A stretch of DNA of 5,353 nucleotides from Methanomassiliicoccaceae archaeon (GTDB lineage: Archaea; Thermoplasmatota; Thermoplasmata; Methanomassiliicoccales; Methanomethylophilaceae): the NCBI GenBank assembly GCA_031254685.1, contig JAIRTZ010000054.1, positions 1-5,353 of the forward strand, in the 5' to 3' direction. Shown here piece by piece: positions 1 through 5,343 of the stretch. A model generated the notes under the pieces. That model was given only the letters and a program-made list of their open reading frames with translations. It made no database searches and was not told the DNA's origin. The position numbers were made by a program, and so were the translations under genes. Position 1 is the stretch's first letter; every line of letters starts with the position of its first letter.

Positions 1-333
1 GCCGGCGTATCCGTCCGTTAAACTGACGGTCGTTGACGCCGAAACGGGGCCGGTGTTGTAGCAGTCGATGACAATGATCCTCTCGCCGTCGGCCGCGTCC
101 GCATGGCCGATCATGCCGCCGGCATATGCGCGCTTGTCCGGTGATTTCACGATGGCCTCGACGGGACCGGTGTTGAAGCTCTCGCATATCACCGACGGTC
201 CGGACATCTTTCCGATCATGCCGCCGGCGTATGCGTTTTGCTGCGCCGACGCGGATACCGCGCCGGTGCTGTAACAATCCTCTATCACGGTCGATCCGAA
301 CGCTGTGCCTGCCACGCTGCCCGCGTACGCATC
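1..333 (-). repeat. Tandem GLUG repeat units, period about 33-40 codons
   Basis: Three consecutive coding units are visible at 235-333, 130-234 and 10-129, with a fourth starting at 1-9. They encode YAG(G/S)(M/V)(I/A)G followed by a (D/E)(C/S)(Y/F)(N/S)TG(P/A)V segment. On the plus strand the 24-base stretches at 107-130 and 212-235 differ at one base and lie exactly 105 bases (35 codons) apart. The DNA-level conservation suggests recent duplication or homogenisation of units. Confidence 0.85.
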
Positions 334-777
334 GCGGGCGGACGATGCGGCGAACGAACCTTTCTTTATTCCCAGGTCGCGTACCTCCGCGTCCAGCAGG
401 GATGCGAAGAGGCCCGCGTGCGCGTCGTTCTCATCGTGAACTTTCACGTTCAGTCCCGATATCACATAACCGTTCCCGTCGAATATGCCGGTGAACGGAT
501 CGTTCGCGGACCCGATGGGATCGAAGTTCCCGACCGTCTCCGGATCAAAGATAATGTCCGCGGTCAGATAATATCTCTCATCGAGCGGATGATCCGCGTT
601 ATTTCCGATCATCGCAAGCTCCTCCGGCGACGAGATGCCTATGTATCCGTCAAAATCTTCGGTCGGCCCTCCGACATTCCAGTAGTTATCGTAAATGTGC
701 GGGATGACCGTTACCGAGGATACCGCCAGCAGCATAACTGCCGCGATAGCGGTTATCGTCCTTGTTCTTTTTTTCAA
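1..777 (-). CDS. Exported GLUG-repeat surface protein (adhesin-like), C-terminus cut off by window edge
   Basis: 259 codons are visible, open through the left edge, so the C-terminus is missing. The N-terminus is a signal-peptide or membrane-anchor segment: basic residues 2-6 (KKRTR), a hydrophobic core at about 8-25, then polar sequence. Residues 46-60 and 85-113 follow the lead-in seen in GLUG proteins: an ISSPEELAMIG segment, then FTGIFDGNGYVISGL and AGLFASLLDAEVRDLGI. From about 149 come repeats with AYAGGMIG (182-189 and 217-224; a variant AYAGSVAG at 150-157), each followed about 15-20 residues later by a DCYNTGPV-type segment. These are hallmarks of the GLUG motif, found in beta-rich surface and adhesin-like proteins. 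The TTG start is preferred because GGAGG lies 7 bases upstream and the full signal segment is kept; the next Met, residue 15, falls inside the hydrophobic core. The role in surface attachment is inferred; the ligand is unknown. Confidence 0.88.
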   Translation of the reverse strand, partial: MKKRTRTITAIAAVMLLAVSSVTVIPHIYDNYWNVGGPTEDFDGYIGISSPEELAMIGNNADHPLDERYYLTADIIFDPETVGNFDPIGSANDPFTGIFDGNGYVISGLNVKVHDENDAHAGLFASLLDAEVRDLGIKKGSFAASSARDAYAGSVAGTAFGSTVIEDCYSTGAVSASAQQNAYAGGMIGKMSGPSVICESFNTGPVEAIVKSPDKRAYAGGMIGHADAADGERIIVIDCYNTGPVSASTTVSLTDGYAG

Positions 778-783
778 ATTGTT

Positions 784-790
784 CCCTCCG
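784..790 (-). promoter_or_regulatory. Ribosome binding site that fixes the TTG start of the GLUG gene
   Basis: Read on the minus strand, CGGAGGG precedes the TTG codon at 777-775, with about 7 bases between GGAGG and the start. No ATG or GTG with a comparable site is in frame nearby, so the non-ATG start is well supported. Confidence 0.75.
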
Positions 791-823
791 TATTTAAATG
801 AATATATAATTGTAATCGGATTG

Positions 824-837
824 ATTATTTATATTTA
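824..837 (-). promoter_or_regulatory. TATA-like box for the GLUG gene
   Basis: The minus strand reads TTAAATATAAATAA, a good archaeal TATA box. It would place transcription start near 805 and give a leader of about 28 bases that includes the GGAGG site. A second TATA-like stretch at 801-810 (ATTATATATT) is 28 bases from the start codon and would instead give an almost leaderless RNA lacking that site, so the upstream box is preferred. Confidence 0.5.
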
Positions 838-839
838 AC

Positions 840-852
840 TATACATTGTATA
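840..852. promoter_or_regulatory. Perfect 13-base palindrome, candidate operator
   Basis: TATACA-T-TGTATA is a perfect 6-1-6 inverted repeat between the two divergent promoters, immediately upstream of the TATA-like box at 824-837. A dimeric regulator bound here could affect the GLUG gene or both genes. The AT-rich setting makes chance occurrence possible; function is inference. Confidence 0.35.
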
Positions 853-870
853 CTATGAGTAGAGGGACGG

Positions 871-898
871 CAGCGATAAACCGCTGACGCCAGGCGGT
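871..898. promoter_or_regulatory. Two interlocking GC-rich inverted repeats upstream of the 934 gene promoter
   Basis: CAGCG (871-875) pairs with CGCTG (882-886), and ACCGC (880-884) pairs with GCGGT (894-898). The two pairings share bases and exclude each other. They end just before the TATA-like box at 902-911. If that box is used, they lie upstream of the RNA, so a protein-binding site is more likely than an RNA switch. The arms are only 5 bases long, so support is weak. Confidence 0.25.
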
Positions 899-901
899 AC
901 A

Positions 902-911
902 ATATATTATA
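902..911 (+). promoter_or_regulatory. TATA-like box for the gene at 934
   Basis: ATATATTATA is centred about 28 bases upstream of the ATG at 934, which predicts transcription start within a few bases of the start codon. No clear ribosome binding site precedes that ATG (only GTGATG at 921-926), consistent with a leaderless message. Confidence 0.5.
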
Positions 912-933
912 TCCGCAACCGTGATGCGCATGC

Positions 934-1524
934 ATGCTTTTCAGGAAACCGTCCGCGATCCCGAAGGAAGTGTCCGACGCAGCGGTCACCGAATGGTATT
1001 CGTCGCTGTCCGACCAGGACAGGACGAGGCTGGCACGCTATCTCAATGCTGCTGACGTCTCGTCCGCGTATTCGTTCCTCTCGTCGGTCGCATCCGCGGC
1101 GCTGAGCGACGAGAACTACGGCTTCGCGGCGTCCGTCTGCGAGGAATGCCTCAGGGGCGCCTGTTCCGGAACGGAAACGTTCCGCATGACGGAATCGCTG
1201 ATCGAGGCGTACATCGGCATGAAAAGATACGCGGACGCGAGATCGCTCTGCGAGAACAATCTTCGTCTGTTCCCGTCCGTGAGGGATGCGATACTCGAGG
1301 CGAACAACGGTTCGCTGCCCGGGACGATCGCGTGCCGCAACCGTTATTTTGATATCGTCGTCGGAGTGGAATCCGGCTACGACGAGGCGTTCGCGCTGCT
1401 TGACCGCTTCTTTGAAATGGGACTGATAGATGCAGAGGACCTTGCGTACAGAAAACAAAGTTTAAAGATACGCCGCCTGCAGAGGTCGTTCGACGGTGTG
1501 TTCACGTACTCTTACAAAGATTGA
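934..1524 (+). CDS. Unrecognised helical TPR-like protein, 196 aa
   Basis: I do not recognise this family with certainty. The protein looks soluble and mostly alpha-helical, with no signal peptide or membrane segment. Residues 60-114 resemble a TPR-like helix pair: a Cys-containing helix (FAASVCEECLRGA), then LIEAYIGMKRYADARSLCENNLRLFP, which has the small-residue spacing and closing Pro typical of TPR units. A further helical stretch (149-185) ends in a basic, amphipathic segment around 173-184. It has five cysteines (69, 72, 77, 106, 134), with CxxC at 69-72. An in-frame TGA at 925-927 forces the start to 934 or later. A protein-binding or scaffold role is only a guess. It stands alone on its strand, divergent from the GLUG gene, and its last 13 bases overlap the convergent gene at 1512-1862. 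The long opposite-strand reading of this region looks like a shadow. Confidence 0.75.
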   Translation: MLFRKPSAIPKEVSDAAVTEWYSSLSDQDRTRLARYLNAADVSSAYSFLSSVASAALSDENYGFAASVCEECLRGACSGTETFRMTESLIEAYIGMKRYADARSLCENNLRLFPSVRDAILEANNGSLPGTIACRNRYFDIVVGVESGYDEAFALLDRFFEMGLIDAEDLAYRKQSLKIRRLQRSFDGVFTYSYKD

Positions 1525-1862
1525 ACGATGTCCTCAGGAGAATATGTCCTCGTGATGTCTATCGCGGGCTCCTCATACGGATGTATCTTTTCTATGGTGT
1601 CGATGACCTTCCTCAGATCTTTCCGTTTCACGACGAACTCCAGTCCGATCTCATCGGATATCTCTATTTTACCAACCGTCCCCTTGTAGGGGGACGAACC
1701 GCTGAGCGGTCTCCACGTCCCGGTGACGCGCGAATACGAGAACGTCCTGTCGTATCCCGGATAGACGGGTTCCATCACGGAGTTTATCGAATCCATCAGC
1801 CGTTCCAGGAATTCCTCCGGAACGTTCACGGTAACTTTGAATATTTCCTCGCTGCCGTCCAT
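1512..1862 (-). CDS. Stand-alone NIF3/CutA-like (PII-fold) domain protein, 116 aa
   Basis: The sequence matches, from memory, the small domain inserted in bacterial NIF3/YqfO proteins and also found alone in bacteria and archaea. Residues 8-20 form the first strand and helix (FKVTVNVPEEFLE), 36-52 hold a YDRTFSYSRVTGTWRP segment, 53-67 the loop and strand PLSGSSPYKGTVGKIE, 75-92 a strand and helix, and 94-99 the family signature HPYEEP, followed by the last strand AIDI. Family members have a CutA1/PII-like ferredoxin fold and form trimers; their biochemical role is not established, with metal or ligand binding suggested. The large NIF3 metal-binding domain is absent and nothing suggests truncation. 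It diverges from the parvulin gene across 74 bases and converges on the 934 gene with a 13-base overlap. The ATG has no strong ribosome binding site; a weak AT-rich box at about 1884-1896 fits a short-leader RNA. Confidence 0.82.
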   Translation of the reverse strand: MDGSEEIFKVTVNVPEEFLERLMDSINSVMEPVYPGYDRTFSYSRVTGTWRPLSGSSPYKGTVGKIEISDEIGLEFVVKRKDLRKVIDTIEKIHPYEEPAIDITRTYSPEDIVQSL

Positions 1863-1900
1863 ACCCTTGTATCCCGTTGCCGAATAACTTATTTTCTGCC

Positions 1901-1913
1901 TTAAATGTTATAT
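1901..1913 (+). promoter_or_regulatory. TATA-like box for the parvulin gene
   Basis: TTAAATGTTATAT in the 74-base divergent region has its TTATAT part centred about 26 bases before the ATG at 1937, predicting a nearly leaderless message. On the other strand the same AT-rich stretch and the weaker ATAAGTTATT (1884-1893) could serve the NIF3-like gene. Confidence 0.5.
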
Positions 1914-1936
1914 CGGCATTCAGCGATACGGGGGAT

Positions 1937-2218
1937 ATGGCAAAACAGGTAAATGCTGCGCATATTTTGGTGGACACGGAAAAGAAGGCGAAAGATCTCC
2001 GCGAGAGGATCAACGGCGGCGAGAAGTTCGCCGACCTTGCGAAGAAATACTCAAGCTGCCCTTCGGGCGGCAAAGGCGGGGACCTGGGATGGTTCGGACG
2101 CGGCCAAATGGTGCCGGAGTTCGAGAACGCCGCTTTCGCCGCGGAGAAGGGAGCGGTCGTCGGACCGGTGAGGACAAAGTTCGGATATCATCTGATACTT
2201 GTGAAAGATACAAAATGA
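1937..2218 (+). CDS. ppiC: Single-domain PpiC-type parvulin peptidyl-prolyl isomerase, 93 aa
   Basis: This enzyme would catalyse cis-trans isomerisation of peptide bonds before proline in the cytoplasm; there is no signal peptide. The whole protein is one parvulin domain, the same size as E. coli PpiC (Par10). The expected active-site residues are present: His9 in AAHILV, Cys41 in SSCPSGGKGGDLG, Met58 and Phe62 in GQMVPEF, and His85 in FGYHLILV. Translation can be read in frame from 1877, but the ATG at 1937 is chosen because the parvulin family starts at MAKQVNAAHIL and the TATA-like box at 1901-1913 lies inside the longer version. GGGGAT directly before the ATG is too close to be a good ribosome binding site. 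It is the first gene of a two-gene unit with the DUF6951-like gene, 9 bases downstream. Its close resemblance to bacterial Par10 makes an ancient gene transfer plausible. Confidence 0.93.
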   Translation: MAKQVNAAHILVDTEKKAKDLRERINGGEKFADLAKKYSSCPSGGKGGDLGWFGRGQMVPEFENAAFAAEKGAVVGPVRTKFGYHLILVKDTK

Positions 2219-2224
2219 GGCGAT
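2217..2224 (+). promoter_or_regulatory. Ribosome binding site overlapping the parvulin stop codon
   Basis: GAGGCGAT differs from the ideal GAGGTGAT at one base and ends 3 bases before the ATG at 2228. Its first two bases belong to the TGA stop of ppiC, so translation of the two genes is probably coupled. Confidence 0.65.
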
Positions 2225-2227
2225 CGC

Positions 2228-2563
2228 ATGGCAACCGTGATCTCGCATATGAGGACGTGCGGCAAGACGCACAGGATAACCGTCCTTCCGATGAACGCCG
2301 AAGGTAACTTCGACGTGAAGATAGAATCGGACTGCCCGAAGGTACAGTTCTTCGGCGAGAACCTGAAATATCTGACGATGGAGGACATAACCGATTTTGA
2401 CAACACGAGGCTGAACAAGAGAGAGGTACGCGGCGATATGTCGTTACCGTGCCTCGCACCCATAGCGCTGCTGAACGCGGCGTGGCTGGAAGCGGAGATG
2501 TTATCGCGCTCGCTTGTGAAAAGGGTGAAGGAGAACAGTATCGATTTCAGTGAAATTCAGTAG
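2228..2563 (+). CDS. Small three-cysteine protein resembling DUF6951, 111 aa
   Basis: Function is unknown. From memory it resembles short archaeal and bacterial proteins grouped as DUF6951: an N-terminal CG motif (Cys11-Gly12) in a beta strand, a second strand ending in ESDCP (Cys36-Pro37), then a helix-rich half with LPCLAP (Cys75) and AILNAA-like sequence (ALLNAAWLEAEMLSRSL, 80-96). These three cysteines sit at what I recall as conserved positions and could bind a metal or cluster, or be redox-active; that is inference. No signal peptide or membrane segment is seen. The gene follows ppiC by 9 bases with a strong ribosome binding site, so the two are co-transcribed, and a proline isomerase next to a protein with Cys-Pro and Pro-Cys motifs is suggestive. 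It ends in TAG, notable if the host uses UAG for pyrrolysine. Its last 17 bases overlap the convergent PHP gene. Confidence 0.85.
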   Translation: MATVISHMRTCGKTHRITVLPMNAEGNFDVKIESDCPKVQFFGENLKYLTMEDITDFDNTRLNKREVRGDMSLPCLAPIALLNAAWLEAEMLSRSLVKRVKENSIDFSEIQ

Positions 2564-3479
2564 GCCCGATCTTCTCCAGCGTCTCGGATATGTGATCCAA
2601 TAACACCGTGGCCCTGCGGTTGAGCCATGTGTTGCTTGCGGCGGACGCCAGGAACGGTATCGGAGGGAACAGGAATATCATGGCGCCCAATATGCCGGCG
2701 ACCCTCTTGTGCCCGGGCACCCTGAGGATCGACGTCACCAGCGGATCGTCCGGGTCAGGTCTCAAACGTCCGAACATCGCCTTAAGCATCATCTTGAATC
2801 CTTTGTAGACGACCTTCATGCTCCAGACCACCGCCCGGTCGATGGGGACCGGCGTCCCGCACGGCATCGTGGTCTGAGCGAGTATCGCCTTTCTCAGGTC
2901 GTTCGCGTCATTTCCCTCGAACTCGGTCCACGCGTACCCGAACGTTGATGCCGAGTGCGCATCGCTTGAGCTTATCTCAGCCCACTTCCCGGGGTATTTC
3001 TTCGAGACCTCCGACGCCATACGGTTGGAATATTTGTCGATGTGCCCCCCGTTCAGTACTTCGATCCCATCGATATCGAGGTCGAATATCTTCTCGTTCA
3101 GCGCGGGAACGTGAAAACTGAAGGGATGCGGCGCTATCACGATGCCGCCCTGTTCCCTGATGCGCCTCACCGTCTCCTCCGCGGAGAGCTTCGGAGGTAT
3201 CAGCTCGGTGAGCCACAATCCGATGATCTCGCCGTCCTTCGTCGAGACCTCCTCGCCGACGACGACCTCAATGTCGTCGAACTGTTTTGCATACTCCTTT
3301 GCGATCAATGCGCCGTTTATGCTGTTGTGGTCCGTGATGCAGAGAACGTCCAATTTTTTTGTTCTCGCGATGTCGACCATTGCCTCCGGCCGATCGATCG
3401 ATTCGGGGAACCTGAGCTGGCCGAGACGTCCGACGCCCGAATAGATCGTATGAACGTGGAGATCGGCCCTCAATCGCAT
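2547..3479 (-). CDS. PHP-family metal-dependent phosphoesterase with hydrophobic C-terminal segment, 310 aa
   Basis: Residues 1-205 form a PHP domain, a trinuclear-metal phosphoesterase fold. The motifs appear in order: DLHVHT (6-11), CITDHN (47-52), VVGEEVST (73-80), IAPHPF (115-120), IEVLNGG (139-145) and SSSDAHS (170-176). Candidate metal ligands are His8, His10, His51, Glu76 or Glu77, His118, Asp173 and His175. The usual Asp or His shortly after motif I is absent: the sequence runs HTIYSGVGRLG rather than HTxxSDG. Residues 217-237 look amphipathic and basic, and 260-282 are strongly hydrophobic with a central FPPIP, suggesting membrane association through a hairpin or single pass. The substrate cannot be read from sequence; nucleotide or phosphate-ester hydrolysis is the family expectation. 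The gene lies 62 bases downstream of rli1 on the same strand but has its own TATA-like box, so it may be read separately. It overlaps the DUF6951-like gene by 17 bases. Confidence 0.9.
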   Translation of the reverse strand: MRLRADLHVHTIYSGVGRLGQLRFPESIDRPEAMVDIARTKKLDVLCITDHNSINGALIAKEYAKQFDDIEVVVGEEVSTKDGEIIGLWLTELIPPKLSAEETVRRIREQGGIVIAPHPFSFHVPALNEKIFDLDIDGIEVLNGGHIDKYSNRMASEVSKKYPGKWAEISSSDAHSASTFGYAWTEFEGNDANDLRKAILAQTTMPCGTPVPIDRAVVWSMKVVYKGFKMMLKAMFGRLRPDPDDPLVTSILRVPGHKRVAGILGAMIFLFPPIPFLASAASNTWLNRRATVLLDHISETLEKIGPTEFH

Positions 3480-3500
3480 ACTCCACGAAAAGAATGAGCA

Positions 3501-3509
3501 TATTTATCT
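3501..3509 (-). promoter_or_regulatory. TATA-like box for the PHP gene
   Basis: The minus strand reads AGATAAATA, centred about 26 bases before the ATG at 3479, in the 62-base gap after rli1. It predicts a nearly leaderless PHP message. A GGAG 2 bases before the ATG is too close to work well as a ribosome binding site. No clear terminator for rli1 is seen in this gap. Confidence 0.5.
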
Positions 3510-3541
3510 CTTATGCGGACACGCACACGATCATTCGGTAT

Positions 3542-5314
3542 TCAGTCGGCCGCGTAATAGTATTCGCCGACGGATTTCTGTTCGCGGTCAAGCCTGGACT
3601 CCGGTTTGTTGATCCTCGGCCTGCGGGTGTCCGCGTCCCTTCTGAATGTTATATCGACGGCCTTCAGGAATCGGTTCATTCCGTCCCTCATCGGATACGG
3701 GCCGTCGCCGATGCCGCTGTGTCCGGGGTCGCCGCCGAATACCATCATCGAATCGGAGACCATATCCAGGAAATAGATGTCGTGGTCGACGATCATGCCG
3801 CTCTTGCCGCTCTTTTCCATCATCCTTCTTATCGTCTTTGCGGCGTTCATCCTTTGATTCGAATCCAGATACGCGGACGGCTCGTCGAATAGGTATATGT
3901 CCGCCTCCCTTGCAAGACATAATGTTATCGCGACCCTCTGCAATTCCCCGCCGGAAAGGTTCTTCACGCTCTTCTCCATCAGCGGCCTCATGCCGAGCGG
4001 TACGATCACCTCGCTCTGGAAGAATCCCGACCGTACCGTATCGAACGCCGCCGACGAGAGAAGTTCGTTGACGGTCCCCTCGTAATCGGCGGAGATGTAC
4101 TGCGGTTTGTACGATACTTTGACCTTTGCGTCAAGTTTGCCCTTGTCGGGCGCTATCGCGCCGGCCAGCATCTTGACGAACGTTGTCTTTCCGGTCGCGT
4201 TGGGACCGACGATGCCGATCGATTCGCCGACGTTGATCGTCCCTCCGTTCACCTTTAATCTGAATTCCTTGAAATCCTTCTCCAGCGTGTCGTATTGCAG
4301 AAGGGACCCGGTATTCCATTCGCTCCGCGGAGGCGACGCCTCGAACTCGATCGGTCTGTCGCGGAATCTTATGTTCTCCTCCGGCAGATAGCCGTCCAGA
4401 TAAACGTTGATGGCCGTTCTCACCTGCCTCGGCAGTGTGAACACCCCGTACGCGCCCTCGGTGCCGTAGACCACGTTCACGTTATCGGCAAGGAAGTCGA
4501 GTATCGCAAGGTCGTGCTCTATCACGATCACCTGTTTCTCCTCGCTCAATTTTTTGATATGCCTTGCCATTTTGACACGCTGATAGATGTCAAGGTATGA
4601 TGACGGTTCGTCGAAGAAATATACGTCCGCATCCTTCATCAGCGTCGCGGCCATGGCCACCCGCTGCAATTCACCGCCGGAAAGTTTATCCAGATCGCGG
4701 TCAAGTACATCGGTGAGCTCGAACATCTCGGCCGCCTCGTTCACCTTCATGCGTTCCTGAACTCTGGTGAGAAGGTCGCGGACGACCCCCTTGGTGGTTA
4801 ACGGGATCTTATCGACATATTGCGGCTTCATCGCCGTTTTGATATTGCCTTTGTATACGGACAGCAGATAATCGTACAGTTCCGTGCCGGCGAAGTGCTG
4901 CAGCACCTGATCTTTCGTCGGAGGTTCTCGGAAATTCCCGAGATTCGGTATCTCGATGCCCGAGAGCATTTTTATCGCCGTTGTCTTGCCTATGCCGTTC
5001 GGTCCGAGTATCCCTGTGACCACGCCTTTCTTCGGGACGGGCAGCCGGTACAGGCGGAACATGTTCTCTCCGTAGTGGTGCACCATCTCCGTTTTCAGCT
5101 CATCCGCGAGACCGATTATCCGTATCGCGTCAAATTGGCATTTGTTCACGCATATGCCGCATCCTGCGCACAATTCCTCGGAAATGATCGGTTTTCCTTT
5201 CTCGCCGATGACGATCGCTTCGACACCGGTCCTCATCTTCGGGCAGAAGTTGATGCATTCCTTGTTGCACTTCCTGTGCTGACATCTGTCGTGAAGGACC
5301 GCGGCGATACGCAT
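3542..5314 (-). CDS. rli1: ABCE1/Rli1 ribosome-recycling ATPase, 590 aa
   Basis: Rli1 splits ribosomes into subunits after termination or rescue, acting in the cytoplasm with aRF1 or Pelota. All parts are present at normal length. The N-terminal iron-sulfur domain has two four-cysteine sets: Cys11, 16, 20, 24 and Cys49, 52, 55, 59. The first nucleotide-binding domain has Walker A GPNGIGKT (104-111), the ABCE1-specific helix-loop-helix at about 133-160, Q-loop Gln165 in KPQYVD, signature LSGGELQR (211-218), Walker B VYFFDEPSSYLD (231-242) and switch His267. A hinge at about 295-335 leads to the second domain: Walker A GPNATGKT (370-377), Gln405 in KPQYIS, signature LSGGELQR (453-460), Walker B IYLFDEP (473-479) and switch His511 in VDHD. 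The tail, with TFRRDADTRRPRINKPESRLD, is typical of archaeal Rli1. Small variations are Gln60 where CP is common, and VDHD where EHD is common. The start fits the family N-terminus MRIA. Confidence 0.98.
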   Translation of the reverse strand: MRIAAVLHDRCQHRKCNKECINFCPKMRTGVEAIVIGEKGKPIISEELCAGCGICVNKCQFDAIRIIGLADELKTEMVHHYGENMFRLYRLPVPKKGVVTGILGPNGIGKTTAIKMLSGIEIPNLGNFREPPTKDQVLQHFAGTELYDYLLSVYKGNIKTAMKPQYVDKIPLTTKGVVRDLLTRVQERMKVNEAAEMFELTDVLDRDLDKLSGGELQRVAMAATLMKDADVYFFDEPSSYLDIYQRVKMARHIKKLSEEKQVIVIEHDLAILDFLADNVNVVYGTEGAYGVFTLPRQVRTAINVYLDGYLPEENIRFRDRPIEFEASPPRSEWNTGSLLQYDTLEKDFKEFRLKVNGGTINVGESIGIVGPNATGKTTFVKMLAGAIAPDKGKLDAKVKVSYKPQYISADYEGTVNELLSSAAFDTVRSGFFQSEVIVPLGMRPLMEKSVKNLSGGELQRVAITLCLAREADIYLFDEPSAYLDSNQRMNAAKTIRRMMEKSGKSGMIVDHDIYFLDMVSDSMMVFGGDPGHSGIGDGPYPMRDGMNRFLKAVDITFRRDADTRRPRINKPESRLDREQKSVGEYYYAAD

Positions 5315-5317
5315 GCG

Positions 5318-5324
5318 CCCACCT
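5318..5324 (-). promoter_or_regulatory. Ribosome binding site-like sequence before rli1
   Basis: The minus strand reads AGGTGGG, matching AGGTG of the archaeal consensus, 3-5 bases before the ATG. Spacing is short, and the site would be transcribed only if transcription starts upstream of about 5325. Confidence 0.5.
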
Positions 5325-5337
5325 AATATCAGGACAG

Positions 5338-5343
5338 ATATAA
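5338..5343 (-). promoter_or_regulatory. TATA-like box for rli1
   Basis: TTATAT, within AAACTTATATC on the minus strand, is centred about 26 bases before the rli1 ATG, the spacing seen for most first genes here. It lies 10 bases from the window edge, so a stronger promoter further upstream cannot be excluded. Confidence 0.4.

Noticed and set aside
733..735. ATG (residue 15) as start of the GLUG protein
   Set aside because: It lies inside the hydrophobic core of the signal segment and would remove the basic N-terminus; the TTG has the better ribosome binding site.
238..801. 187-codon plus-strand reading frame opposite the GLUG gene
   Set aside because: The minus strand has a signal peptide, a ribosome binding site and clear GLUG repeats; the plus-strand translation is rich in Arg and matches nothing.
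907..1458. 183-codon minus-strand reading frame opposite the 934 gene
   Set aside because: Arg-rich translation with no recognisable domain, and its stop-free length is explained by GC-rich codon use of the opposite gene. The plus-strand protein has regular helices and a fitting promoter.
1521..1904. 127-codon plus-strand reading frame opposite the NIF3-like gene
   Set aside because: The minus-strand product carries the family signature HPYEEP and a TGTWRP segment; this frame has no recognisable features.
1877..1936. 20-codon N-terminal extension of the parvulin
   Set aside because: The family starts at the Met at 1937, and the extension would contain the TATA-like box and part of the divergent promoter region.
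3480..3541. Terminator between rli1 and the PHP gene
   Set aside because: No stem-loop or long T-tract can be seen on the minus strand; only the TATA-like box for the PHP gene stands out.
3646..4071. 141-codon plus-strand reading frame opposite rli1
   Set aside because: Arg/Ser-rich shadow of the conserved second nucleotide-binding domain of Rli1.
4820..5326. 168-codon plus-strand reading frame opposite the 5' half of rli1
   Set aside because: It lies opposite the iron-sulfur and first ATPase domains, which are unmistakable on the minus strand, and has no recognisable domain.
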